From positions 1 to 64,000 of the forward strand of contig JAQFVV010001010.1 in the NCBI GenBank assembly GCA_028023455.1: a stretch of 64,000 nt of DNA, given 5' to 3'. Below are positions 14,006-27,473 of the stretch, piece by piece. The notes beneath the pieces are model-generated. The model was given only the letters and a program-made list of their open reading frames with translations. It was not told the DNA's origin and made no database searches. The translations under genes and the position numbers were made by a program. Position 1 is the stretch's first letter. Every line of letters begins with the position of its first letter. Origin of the DNA: Epiperipatus broadwayi. Its lineage: Eukaryota > Onychophora > Udeonychophora > Euonychophora > Peripatidae.

Positions 14006-17000
14006 AGAAAGTTACTGTTAACACTAACTGAAATAATTATAGAAAATATACAAACCATTATACAATTACAAATATCCAGTAACGCCCTCTGTTTAAAGAT
14101 CTATATCTCAATAATAGCAAACCTCAAAATGATACCACTTTAAGGTTGTATGCTAAACGATGTTAAATATTGAAATACAGACCTACTCAAACACAGAGCA
14201 TGAAATTTTAAATAAGCAAACGATCTTAAATTTTTGCTAATAAACTAACAAGTTTACAAAGTTATTAAAGACAAACTAAACATTAGATTTTAATCTTTAA
14301 ATTCCTCCCAAACTATAAATGAAAAGAAAGTTACTGTTAACACTAACTGAAATAATTATAGAAAATATACAAACCATTATACAATTACAAATATCCAGTA
14401 ACGCCCTCTGTTTAAAGATCTATATCTCAATAATAGCAAACCTCAAAATGATACCACTTTAAGGTTGTATGCTAAACGATGTTAAATATTGAAATACAGA
14501 CCTACTCAAACACAGAGCATGAAATTTTAAATAAGCAAACGATCTTAAATTTTTGCTAATAAACTAACAAGTTTACAAAGTTATTAAAGACAAACTAAAC
14601 ATTAGATTTTAATCTTTAAATTCCTCCCAAACTATAAATGAAAAGAAAGTTACTGTTAACACTAACTGAAATAATTATAGAAAATATACAAACCATTATA
14701 CAATTACAAATATCCAGTAACGCCCTCTGTTTAAAGATCTATATCTCAATAATAGCAAACCTTAAAATGATACCACTTTAAGGTTGTATGCTAAACGATG
14801 TTAAATATTGAAATACAGACCTACTCAAACACAGAGCATGAAATTTTAAATAAGCAAACGATCTTAAATTTTTGCTAATAAACTAACAAGTTTACAAAGT
14901 TATTAAAGACAAACTAAACATTAGATTTTAATCTTTAAATTCCTCCCAAACTATAAATGAAAAGAAAGTTACTGTTAACACTAACTGAAATAATTATAGA
15001 AAATATACAAACCATTATACAATTACAAATATCCAGTAACGCCCTCTGTTTAAAGATCTATATCTCAATAATAGCAAACCTTAAAATGATACCACTTTAA
15101 GGTTGTATGCTAAACGATGTTAAATATTGAAATACAGACCTACTCAAACACAGAGCATGAAATTTTAAATAAGCAAACGATCTTAAATTTTTGCTAATAA
15201 ACTAACAAGTTTACAAAGTTATTAAAGACAAACTAAACATTAGATTTTAATCTTTAAATTCCTCCCAAACTATAAATGAAAAGAAAGTTACTGTTAACAC
15301 TAACTGAAATAATTATAGAAAATATACAAACCATTATACAATTACAAATATCCAGTAACGCCCTCTGTTTAAAGATCTATATCTCAATAATAGCAAACCT
15401 TAAAATGATACCACTTTAAGGTTGTATGCTAAACGATGTTAAATATTGAAATACAGACCTACTCAAACACAGAGCATGAAATTTTAAATAAGCAAACGAT
15501 CTTAAATTTTTGCTAATAAACTAACAAGTTTACAAAGTTATTAAAGACAAACTAAACATTAGATTTTAATCTTTAAATTCCTCCCAAACTATAAATGAAA
15601 AGAAAGTTACTGTTAACACTAACTGAAATAATTATAGAAAATATACAAACCATTATACAATTACAAATATCCAGTAACGCCCTCTGTTTAAAGATCTATA
15701 TCTCAATAATAGCAAACCTTAAAATGATACCACTTTAAGGTTGTATGCTAAACGATGTTAAATATTGAAATACAGACCTACTCAAACACAGAGCATGAAA
15801 TTTTAAATAAGCAAACGATCTTAAATTTTTGCTAATAAACTAACAAGTTTACAAAGTTATTAAAGACAAACTAAACATTAGATTTTAATCTTTAAATTCC
15901 TCCCAAACTATAAATGAAAAGAAAGTTACTGTTAACACTAACTGAAATAATTATAGAAAATATACAAACCATTATACAATTACAAATATCCAGTAACGCC
16001 CTCTGTTTAAAGATCTATATCTCAATAATAGCAAACCTTAAAATGATACCACTTTAAGGTTGTATGCTAAACGATGTTAAATATTGAAATACAGACCTAC
16101 TCAAACACAGAGCATGAAATTTTAAATAAGCAAACGATCTTAAATTTTTGCTAATAAACTAACAAGTTTACAAAGTTATTAAAGACAAACTAAACATTAG
16201 ATTTTAATCTTTAAATTCCTCCCAAACTATAAATGAAAAGAAAGTTACTGTTAACACTAACTGAAATAATTATAGAAAATATACAAACCATTATACAATT
16301 ACAAATATCCAGTAACGCCCTCTGTTTAAAGATCTATATCTCAATAATAGCAAACCTTAAAATGATACCACTTTAAGGTTGTATGCTAAACGATGTTAAA
16401 TATTGAAATACAGACCTACTCAAACACAGAGCATGAAATTTTAAATAAGCAAACGATCTTAAATTTTTGCTAATAAACTAACAAGTTTACAAAGTTATTA
16501 AAGACAAACTAAACATTAGATTTTAATCTTTAAATTCCTCCCAAACTATAAATGAAAAGAAAGTTACTGTTAACACTAACTGAAATAATTATAGAAAATA
16601 TACAAACCATTATACAATTACAAATATCCAGTAACGCCCTCTGTTTAAAGATCTATATCTCAATAATAGCAAACCTTAAAATGATACCACTTTAAGGTTG
16701 TATGCTAAACGATGTTAAATATTGAAATACAGACCTACTCAAACACAGAGCATGAAATTTTAAATAAGCAAACGATCTTAAATTTTTGCTAATAAACTAA
16801 CAAGTTTACAAAGTTATTAAAGACAAACTAAACATTAGATTTTAATCTTTAAATTCCTCCCAAACTATAAATGAAAAGAAAGTTACTGTTAACACTAACT
16901 GAAATAATTATAGAAAATATACAAACCATTATACAATTACAAATATCCAGTAACGCCCTCTGTTTAAAGATCTATATCTCAATAATAGCAAACCTTAAAA

Positions 17001-18608
17001 TGATACCACTTTAAGGTTGTATGCTAAACGATGTTAAATATTGAAATACAGACCTACTCAAACACAGAGCATGAAATTTTAAATAAGCAAACGATCTTAA
17101 ATTTTGCTAATAAACTAACAAGTTTACAAAGTTATTAAAGACAAACTAAACATTAGATTTTAATCTTTAAATTCCTCCCAAACTATAAATGAAAAGAAAG
17201 TTACTGTTAACACTAACTGAAATAATTATAGAAAATATACAAACCATTATACAATTACAAATATCCAGTAACGCCCTCTGTTTAAAGATCTATATCTCAA
17301 TAATAGCAAACCTTAAAATGATACCACTTTAAGGTTGTATGCTAAACGATGTTAAATATTGAAATACAGACCTACTCAAACACAGAGCATGAAATTTTAA
17401 ATAAGCAAACGATCTTAAATTTTTGCTAATAAACTAACAAGTTTACAAAGTTATTAAAGACAAACTAAACATTAGATTTTAATCTTTAAATTCCTCCCAA
17501 ACTATAAATGAAAAGAAAGTTACTGTTAACACTAACTGAAATAATTATAGAAAATATACAAACCATTATACAATTACAAATATCCAGTAACGCCCTCTGT
17601 TTAAAGATCTATATCTCAATAATAGCAAACCTTAAAATGATACCACTTTAAGGTTGTATGCTAAACGATGTTAAATATTGAAATACAGACCTACTCAAAC
17701 ACAGAGCATGAAATTTTAAATAAGCAAACGATCTTAAATTTTTGCTAATAAACTAACAAGTTTACAAAGTTATTAAAGACAAACTAAACATTAGATTTTA
17801 ATCTTTAAATTCCTCCCAAACTATAAATGAAAAGAAAGTTACTGTTAACACTAACTGAAATAATTATAGAAAATATACAAACCATTATACAATTACAAAT
17901 ATCCAGTAACGCCCTCTGTTTAAAGATCTATATCTCAATAATAGCAAACCTTAAAATGATACCACTTTAAGGTTGTATGCTAAACGATGTTAAATATTGA
18001 AATACAGACCTACTCAAACACAGAGCATGAAATTTTAAATAAGCAAACGATCTTAAATTTTTGCTAATAAACTAACAAGTTTACAAAGTTATTAAAGACA
18101 AACTAAACATTAGATTTTAATCTTTAAATTCCTCCCAAACTATAAATGAAAAGAAAGTTACTGTTAACACTAACTGAAATAATTATAGAAAATATACAAA
18201 CCATTATACAATTACAAATATCCAGTAACGCCCTCTGTTTAAAGATCTATATCTCAATAATAGCAAACCTTAAAATGATACCACTTTAAGGTTGTATGCT
18301 AAACGATGTTAAATATTGAAATACAGACCTACTCAAACACAGAGCATGAAATTTTAAATAAGCAAACGATCTTAAATTTTTGCTAATAAACTAACAAGTT
18401 TACAAAGTTATTAAAGACAAACTAAACATTAGATTTTAATCTTTAAATTCCTCCCAAACTATAAATGAAAAGAAAGTTACTGTTAACACTAACTGAAATA
18501 ATTATAGAAAATATACAAACCATTATACAATTACAAATATCCAGTAACGCCCTCTGTTTAAAGATCTATATCTCAATAATAGCAAACCTTAAAATGATAC
18601 CACTTTAA
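14001..18608 (+). repeat. 319-bp satellite, forward arm (14 full monomers plus 143 bp)
   Basis: Monomers starting with TGAAAAGAAAG begin at 14001, 14320, 14639, 14958, 15277, 15596, 15915, 16234, 16553, 16872, 17190, 17509, 17828, 18147 and 18466. The period is 319 bp except one 318-bp unit (16872-17189), which lacks one T in a T run near 17104. Units 1 and 2 carry AACCTCAAA where all later ones have AACCTTAAA. No other difference was noticed. The monomer has stops in all frames and no Pol III boxes. It contains a 9-bp inverted repeat, AACCTTAAA...TTTAAGGTT, with a 10-nt loop; the arm ends inside the 3' half of that hairpin. Confidence 0.97.
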
Positions 18609-21600
18609 CATCGTTTAGCAAACCTTAAAGTGGTATCATTTTAAGGTTTGCTATTATTGAGATATAGATCTTTAAACAGAGGGCGTTACTGGATATTTGT
18701 AATTGTATAATGGTTTGTATATTTTCTATAATTATTTCAGTTAGTGTTAACAGTAACTTTCTTTTCATTTATAGTTTGGGAGGAATTTAAAGATTAAAAT
18801 CTAATGTTTAGTTTGTCTTTAATAACTTTGTAAACTTGTTAGTTTATTAGCAAAAATTTAAGATCGTTTGCTTATTTAAAATTTCATGCTCTGTGTTTGA
18901 GTAGGTCTGTATTTCAATATTTAACATCGTTTAGCATACAACCTTAAAGTGGTATCATTTTAAGGTTTGCTATTATTGAGATATAGATCTTTAAACAGAG
19001 GGCGTTACTGGATATTTGTAATTGTATAATGGTTTGTATATTTTCTATAATTATTTCAGTTAGTGTTAACAGTAACTTTCTTTTCATTTATAGTTTGGGA
19101 GGAATTTAAAGATTAAAATCTAATGTTTAGTTTGTCTTTAATAACTTTGTAAACTTGTTAGTTTATTAGCAAAAATTTAAGATCGTTTGCTTATTTAAAA
19201 TTTCATGCTCTGTGTTTGAGTAGGTCTGTATTTCAATATTTAACATCGTTTAGCATACAACCTTAAAGTGGTATCATTTTAAGGTTTGCTATTATTGAGA
19301 TATAGATCTTTAAACAGAGGGCGTTACTGGATATTTGTAATTGTATAATGGTTTGTATATTTTCTATAATTATTTCAGTTAGTGTTAACAGTAACTTTCT
19401 TTTCATTTATAGTTTGGGAGGAATTTAAAGATTAAAATCTAATGTTTAGTTTGTCTTTAATAACTTTGTAAACTTGTTAGTTTATTAGCAAAAATTTAAG
19501 ATCGTTTGCTTATTTAAAATTTCATGCTCTGTGTTTGAGTAGGTCTGTATTTCAATATTTAACATCGTTTAGCATACAACCTTAAAGTGGTATCATTTTA
19601 AGGTTTGCTATTATTGAGATATAGATCTTTAAACAGAGGGCGTTACTGGATATTTGTAATTGTATAATGGTTTGTATATTTTCTATAATTATTTCAGTTA
19701 GTGTTAACAGTAACTTTCTTTTCATTTATAGTTTGGGAGGAATTTAAAGATTAAAATCTAATGTTTAGTTTGTCTTTAATAACTTTGTAAACTTGTTAGT
19801 TTATTAGCAAAAATTTAAGATCGTTTGCTTATTTAAAATTTCATGCTCTGTGTTTGAGTAGGTCTGTATTTCAATATTTAACATCGTTTAGCATACAACC
19901 TTAAAGTGGTATCATTTTAAGGTTTGCTATTATTGAGATATAGATCTTTAAACAGAGGGCGTTACTGGATATTTGTAATTGTATAATGGTTTGTATATTT
20001 TCTATAATTATTTCAGTTAGTGTTAACAGTAACTTTCTTTTCATTTATAGTTTGGGAGGAATTTAAAGATTAAAATCTAATGTTTAGTTTGTCTTTAATA
20101 ACTTTGTAAACTTGTTAGTTTATTAGCAAAAATTTAAGATCGTTTGCTTATTTAAAATTTCATGCTCTGTGTTTGAGTAGGTCTGTATTTCAATATTTAA
20201 CATCGTTTAGCATACAACCTTAAAGTGGTATCATTTTAAGGTTTGCTATTATTGAGATATAGATCTTTAAACAGAGGGCGTTACTGGATATTTGTAATTG
20301 TATAATGGTTTGTATATTTTCTATAATTATTTCAGTTAGTGTTAACAGTAACTTTCTTTTCATTTATAGTTTGGGAGGAATTTAAAGATTAAAATCTAAT
20401 GTTTAGTTTGTCTTTAATAACTTTGTAAACTTGTTAGTTTATTAGCAAAAATTTAAGATCGTTTGCTTATTTAAAATTTCATGCTCTGTGTTTGAGTAGG
20501 TCTGTATTTCAATATTTAACATCGTTTAGCATACAACCTTAAAGTGGTATCATTTTAAGGTTTGCTATTATTGAGATATAGATCTTTAAACAGAGGGCGT
20601 TACTGGATATTTGTAATTGTATAATGGTTTGTATATTTTCTATAATTATTTCAGTTAGTGTTAACAGTAACTTTCTTTTCATTTATAGTTTGGGAGGAAT
20701 TTAAAGATTAAAATCTAATGTTTAGTTTGTCTTTAATAACTTTGTAAACTTGTTAGTTTATTAGCAAAAATTTAAGATCGTTTGCTTATTTAAAATTTCA
20801 TGCTCTGTGTTTGAGTAGGTCTGTATTTCAATATTTAACATCGTTTAGCATACAACCTTAAAGTGGTATCATTTTAAGGTTTGCTATTATTGAGATATAG
20901 ATCTTTAAACAGAGGGCGTTACTGGATATTTGTAATTGTATAATGGTTTGTATATTTTCTATAATTATTTCAGTTAGTGTTAACAGTAACTTTCTTTTCA
21001 TTTATAGTTTGGGAGGAATTTAAAGATTAAAATCTAATGTTTAGTTTGTCTTTAATAACTTTGTAAACTTGTTAGTTTATTAGCAAAAATTTAAGATCGT
21101 TTGCTTATTTAAAATTTCATGCTCTGTGTTTGAGTAGGTCTGTATTTCAATATTTAACATCGTTTAGCATACAACCTTAAAGTGGTATCATTTTAAGGTT
21201 TGCTATTATTGAGATATAGATCTTTAAACAGAGGGCGTTACTGGATATTTGTAATTGTATAATGGTTTGTATATTTTCTATAATTATTTCAGTTAGTGTT
21301 AACAGTAACTTTCTTTTCATTTATAGTTTGGGAGGAATTTAAAGATTAAAATCTAATGTTTAGTTTGTCTTTAATAACTTTGTAAACTTGTTAGTTTATT
21401 AGCAAAAATTTAAGATCGTTTGCTTATTTAAAATTTCATGCTCTGTGTTTGAGTAGGTCTGTATTTCAATATTTAACATCGTTTAGCATACAACCTTAAA
21501 GTGGTATCATTTTAAGGTTTGCTATTATTGAGATATAGATCTTTAAACAGAGGGCGTTACTGGATATTTGTAATTGTATAATGGTTTGTATATTTTCTAT

Positions 21601-22234
21601 AATTATTTCAGTTAGTGTTAACAGTAACTTTCTTTTCATTTATAGTTTGGGAGGAATTTAAAGATTAAAATCTAATGTTTAGTTTGTCTTTAATAACTTT
21701 GTAAACTTGTTAGTTTATTAGCAAAAATTTAAGATCGTTTGCTTATTTAAAATTTCATGCTCTGTGTTTGAGTAGGTCTGTATTTCAATATTTAACATCG
21801 TTTAGCATACAACCTTAAAGTGGTATCATTTTAAGGTTTGCTATTATTGAGATATAGATCTTTAAACAGAGGGCGTTACTGGATATTTGTAATTGTATAA
21901 TGGTTTGTATATTTTCTATAATTATTTCAGTTAGTGTTAACAGTAACTTTCTTTTCATTTATAGTTTGGGAGGAATTTAAAGATTAAAATCTAATGTTTA
22001 GTTTGTCTTTAATAACTTTGTAAACTTGTTAGTTTATTAGCAAAAATTTAAGATCGTTTGCTTATTTAAAATTTCATGCTCTGTGTTTGAGTAGGTCTGT
22101 ATTTCAATATTTAACATCGTTTAGCATACAACCTTAAAGTGGTATCATTTTAAGGTTTGCTATTATTGAGATATAGATCTTTAAACAGAGGGCGTTACTG
22201 GATATTTGTAATTGTATAATGGTTTGTATATTTT
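18609..22234 (-). repeat. 319-bp satellite, inverted arm (about 11.4 monomers)
   Basis: The same monomer in reverse orientation. The landmark corresponding to monomer base 1 falls at 18767, 19086, 19405, 19724, 20043, 20362, 20681, 21000, 21319, 21638 and 21957, an exact 319-bp period throughout. The arm is cut at monomer position 43 (22234) where it joins a short AT run. Sequence identity to the forward arm is essentially complete apart from a 3-bp gap next to the centre (AGCAAACC instead of AGCATACAACC). Together the arms form an 8.2-kb palindrome with a very short spacer. Confidence 0.97.
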
Positions 22235-24835
22235 ATATATATATATATTGTGACCATCTGAATGGGCACAAGGGTTTAGGATACTTTGTATCTTAACTGA
22301 ATAGTTATATTATATTTTAAAAAAATGAAATAGCCTTAGAATTTTAAATTTTTTTGCTGGAGATTGTTTAAAGCTTGGATATGGGTTGCTTATGCAGCTT
22401 ATTGACCACTTGATAGGTAGTCATTATTATTAATGTGGTTAATGAGGTATTTAATATAAGGAAGAAGGGTTGTTTATTAATGGAATTGATACATTTTGCC
22501 AGAAAGATGCAAAGTTATTTTATATTATTGTAATATTAGTTGAATAGTTTCAAAATCCTTTATTCATTGATACTTATCTTTTTGTCAACAATTAATAGCC
22601 ATTTCAATTATATTTAGTTAAAATAGTTCAATATTTAGGTTGTAGTACATGTGCATGCATGTATGACTCCACATCATTTTCATTTCATCTTTTAATGACA
22701 GCAAACAATAGTACATGCAAAATAAAAACATTTAAATTACAATAGTTATCTTAAATAATTTAACAAATATTTATTTCTTTGCAATGATTAATAGATAGTT
22801 GAATCAATAGATTATTTTACAAATTAAATAAATTATTAATCATTTTTATTTAATAGTTAATTAATATTCATTTTTCTTTCAAGTTTGTAAAAGCTATTTA
22901 TTTTATTATTATTTTTATCTTGATTTTAATTCTAAAAAAAAAATCAAAGTGATTTTTTTTTTGAAAAGATTTTTTTTTGAATATGTAATTAGGTGAGATA
23001 GAAGAAACGTGGGAGTAAGCTGGTGGAAGGAAATGAACTTTGCAAAAGAGAGCTATTTAACAAAGATCCCCAGTGAAAAAAATTGCATATTATGTAATGT
23101 AATTGTAGCCAAAAACAGTGGCTGATTTTGTGAAATTAAAACCAGTTGCTGAAGTCAAATTGATTTTAAAAAAGTAAAGGACTTTGGAGTAAAACTTCGA
23201 AAGGATATTAAGAAATATATTATGGAAAGAGTTAATTTCAGAATGCAGTTCTAAGTTTTAAAAAGGTACTTAGTTTACTTTACTCTTCTTGATTTAAACA
23301 TATTGAATTAACCATCTTCATAACTATTGCTCTTTTAAAAATGTATGTTAATAACGTCCAGTCTACATTACTTCACTAAATTATCATTTTAAATTGGAAT
23401 AAATTGCATGAATATTATTGTTGTATCATTTACCAATGTGTGTTCTTTTATATATCTGGAAAACACATGCAGAACTATTTTACAGAATATATTTTTATTC
23501 TTCACTATTTTCCGTGTTATGTTTTTGTGAGAATTAAACATAAACGTAAGGATGTGCATATTTTGATAAATCATGCCATGTTTAAATTCATCATAAAGAG
23601 ATGACAGTATTTGTTTGTCTGGTATTTCTGGAAATAATACGTATGTTAAATGAAGGAAATAAATGTGAGCTACTTCAAATTAAGTATCTGTTTAAAGCGA
23701 ATAGAAGGATAGAAATGCGGGTAATTTTTGTTCTCTTCGATAAAGATGGAAAATAAAACAAAGTATTATTAAATTATATTCAATAAACTACTAAAAATAA
23801 TTGCATATCCAATTTAGAACTACAATGGAATAAGTAAGATAATTCCTGCCCAACAGTAGTTAAGAATTTATTATATATTCTCGTCATAATAGAAGATAAA
23901 TTGATTGCTTATGTATGATACAGTAACTTAAATAACTTTGTTATGAACATTGAAGATGCTGAGTCCTATTTAAGCATGACTATATTTGTTTGGTTATCCT
24001 ACAGCAGTTTATTTTAGTTCAAAATTCAGTTTGGAATGTGTCCCATATTGTTTCATAAACCTGGAACCGAGCTTTGCAAGTGAACTTTATTTTAAATTAC
24101 AAAACTAATAACTTTTGTTTCTTTATTTTTTTTTATTGCTTGTCATAATTATTGTATATGATAGGTAGGTAGGCTTTATTTATTATTATGTTTATTTATA
24201 ATTTGGGTATTTCGACCATCAAGAACATCTCTGAAGTGTATCCAAATGAGGAGTTCGCTGGTAAAAATTGATTGTGTTCAAACAGGTCTTATTGTTCTTT
24301 TACGAAGGTAAAAGGAAGAAATATTTTTTTTAAATATATTATTAGAGAGGTTTACATTTATTTTGTATACTTTATTATCTCAAAGTGAAAATTTTGTTCT
24401 TTTTTTAAATCAATGAACTTATAATAGAAGTAGTTTGCAAGATATGAAAGAAAGTTCGTTCGTAATAATTATAAATATTTAATTATCATGTTACCTGCTT
24501 AGTGTATAATTTAGAGTTAATATTATATATACTTTTTATTCGCGGGTGTGTGTTTGTTTTGCACAATTATGATATTTGTTTGATAAAGTTCAGTTTGTGA
24601 ATATTTTATGCATAAATTTTGTACACTGTCGTATCCTACTGAGTTGAATGGATTAGTATGTTATCTGTATGTATTTATCTGCCAGCGTGTATTTATAATG
24701 TTCAATATTTAGAAAAGCTACGAGAATGGAAAGAAATCTGATTGCGTTATAATGTCTGTAGGGATAAAAGATTTTGCTTATTTAGTCTATGTTAATAATT
24801 TTCCATGAGTAGAGCCTAGTTGATATTATATGCAT
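22235..24835. other. Unassigned AT-rich region right of the satellite
   Basis: Starts with a short AT run and ATTGTGACC. Several sub-70-codon open frames exist (for example near 23404-23604) but show no recognisable protein, codon bias or partner exon. Poly(T)/poly(A) runs lie near 22935-22975 and 24120. I see no supported gene. Confidence 0.4.
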
Positions 24836-25052
24836 ATGATTAAATGATATTTTGAAGTGATATTTTCTTAGAGCACTGGTGATGAGGGAAAAGGTTCCCC
24901 ACCAGTAGTGTATTTAGAAGTAGATGAATTATTGTTGAAGTATGATTAAATGATGTTTAGGAAGTTATGTGACGTTTTTCTTATATTCTTGGTGAAGAGG
25001 AAACGGTTCCCCACCAACAGTTATATTTAGAATCAGATGAATTATTGTAAAA
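24836..25052 (+). repeat. Two diverged tandem units of about 106-111 bp with a shared stem-loop
   Basis: Units at 24836-24941 and 24942-25052 both start ATGATTAAATGAT and end AGATGAATTATTG plus a short tail. Each contains a hairpin: CTGGTG...CACCAG (24876-24905) and TTGGTG...CACCAA (24989-25017), with inner GGAA/TTCC pairing. The outer pair changes from C-G to T-A, keeping the helix. Confidence 0.75.
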
Positions 25053-26754
25053 GTGTTCAGTAGAGTTTATCTGCTCCTCATGTAGAATCCCCTTATAACG
25101 TATAGTATATATAATCATGAAAATATAGCTGTGTGTTAATTAATAGGTGGCCAGATAAATTGTTAGATTAATTCTTGATGTAGTATTAGTGTCTTATTTT
25201 ATTGATGAACTACGACATTGTTTGAAATTAAATAATTGTATGATATTTTCTTAATGAATGGAGAGTTTATAGAAAAGATTGTTTTATATTATTGCTGCTT
25301 GAACATGCACACACACGCGTAATACAAATAATATCGCGTATATAAAGTATAGAATTATTGAAATTAAAATGAGAAATAAATGGGTTTTTTTTTAAATACA
25401 TTACAATCATTTAAATATAAAGTATAAAGTATTGAGATTAAAACGGGAATAAATATTTTAAAATACAGTGTATTTATCTAAATAAAGGTTATAAATCATC
25501 AAATCATCAGAATAAACATGATTTGTTGATATGCATGAGAGGTATACGTAATTGAAAGTGATTATTTAGTCAATTAGAGAAAGTTGCTTTGTTGAGAGCC
25601 AAATATTATTAATTTGATTTATTTTGTTAATCAAGAGTAATACCCTCTCAAAAGTATTTTTGTGTGCTAATAATATAATGTTATTTATTTATTATCATGT
25701 AGATGAAACATGTAGGCAAAGCATGGGTTCGAAGTCAGGATATTTAAGATTGTTATTAATTTGTTTTGATAGTAGGGATAATCCCAAATTGATGCTCAAA
25801 GTTTATTTGATAATTTAAAAAAAATCTGTAAGACAAGTAGTCCATTTGTTAATATCATGTTAAACCAAGTTTATTTTAGTGTAATAAATGATTTGTTTTA
25901 GTTATTTAAAACCTTAAAATCTGTGTCTTGAGTTATTCTTGTGTACATTGGTGTTTTCCATTTCCACATCTCCACATTTCATAAATCTATTACAAAGTAG
26001 ATATATTATTTTAGAGTTATAATATTAAATTTGATAGTGTCTGACAATAATGTTTTTCTTAATCCAAACATTATAAAAGAACATTTGCCATTTGATAAAC
26101 GTATTAGAAAGGTTGCCAAGTCAGTATATTTGTTAGATGATGATATGAGATTAAAAAACCCTATTTCTGTCATTATCTTATTATTGAAACACAGTAAAAT
26201 ATTTTAGTCAATTTGTTTCATTATATTTTTCTCATACTTTAGAATTATAACTTATGGGCCAATGTAGTTTATTAATTCAACTGTGTTTGTCAAAATTCCC
26301 TGAGATCTTATTATTTATTTTTTGATTGGCATTAAAGTAGATGTTTAGATTATGATATGCCAAGTCATAGAATTGTTTAAGAATATAATTATAGCAAGCT
26401 GATATGTGTTATACTTGGATGAAGGAAGAAATTAAGTTTAAAGTATATTTTAATAGACTGTACCAAATAAACATTATGATTCTTTATCATACAATTAATT
26501 AACAAAGGAATTTACATTATGTTAAATATTTTATATTTCTTCTTTTATTCATTTATTATCTTATATCTTATGAACTACCTATAGCCTCTCACTGAGCTGA
26601 GCTGAACATAAACTTAAATATAGAGTCTCAGAAATAATTTTGTATTATATATTTTGTTATATTGTTCTATTTATTAATAGAACTGGCACCTAGGCATTTC
26701 GTTCATGTAATGTACATGAGCGGTGTTGGGAGTGTAGGTTATAATATATATAAA
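25053..26754. other. Unassigned AT-rich region
   Basis: No gene or repeat recognised. A 64-codon open stretch at 25624-25818 has no recognisable similarity. A small palindrome, CATGTAATGTACATG, lies near 26704. Confidence 0.4.
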
Positions 26755-27127
26755 AAGTTTTACATATAAAAACCAAATTAAATGTGTGTGCATAAAATTT
26801 ATTAATAAGTAATATTGTAGTACAAAAATATAATATAGATTTTAATCATGCAAATCTATAATAATTCAAGAATAACGTTTGAAAAACATCATGATATATA
26901 TAAATAATTAAATTGCATGCAATGTTATTAATTAAAATATACAAATATTTCAATATATATATTATTGCACATTAATCATAATTAAATCTATGATAAGCAT
27001 GTTTCAAACAGATGCATAAATTTTCATTATATATATATATCTTCTTCAAAATATATAAGCAATTAAGGTACTTAAATTATTCTTCATTGTCAAATATTTA
27101 AAAAAACGTATTTGGTATACTAATGGC
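26755..27127 (+). repeat. Segmental duplication, left copy, part A
   Basis: Homologous in the same orientation to 32022-32152 plus 33790-33965. Shared landmarks include TAATAATTCAAGAATAA-like, AAATAATTAAAT(C/T)GCATGCA and CAAACAGATGCATAAATT runs. This copy is continuous where the right copy is split by the Penelope insertion. Confidence 0.75.
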
Positions 27128-27473
27128 ATGAGCGATTGCAGTGTGATAGCTGCTAGCAGCAGCTGATTCATTGAAATTTTGTTTTCTTTTTAAAATTGCA
27201 TGAAAACAATAAGCATGAGGTCAAAAAAAATCCTGGTATTCATTGCTGTTTGAATTCCTTTTTAAAATGGCCTATCATATATTGAAATCACAGAAATTTA
27301 GATTTTTTATTAATATTTTTTTTAGTAGGCTCTTTTTTTTTTCTGATCAGTTTACTAGATTGCATGAAGAAGACAATAATACCATTTTCATTTCGGCAAG
27401 TCTCTGAAGTAAAATGGATTAATAATGTCTTGATGATTCAAGACCTTTATCCTTATAAAAACATAATATCATA

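Noticed and set aside
14001-22234. CRISPR-like array or tandem gene family
   Set aside because: There are no short repeats with varying spacers, the whole 319-bp monomer repeats and is stop-rich, and this is eukaryotic DNA.
14001-22234. Single transposon with 4-kb terminal inverted repeats
   Set aside because: The outer ends stop at different monomer positions, no target duplication is seen and there is no internal sequence between the arms. Not excluded, but less likely than a template-switch origin.
23389-23604. Overlapping 61-66 residue frames on both strands
   Set aside because: Short, AT-driven, no domain, no codon bias and no flanking exons.
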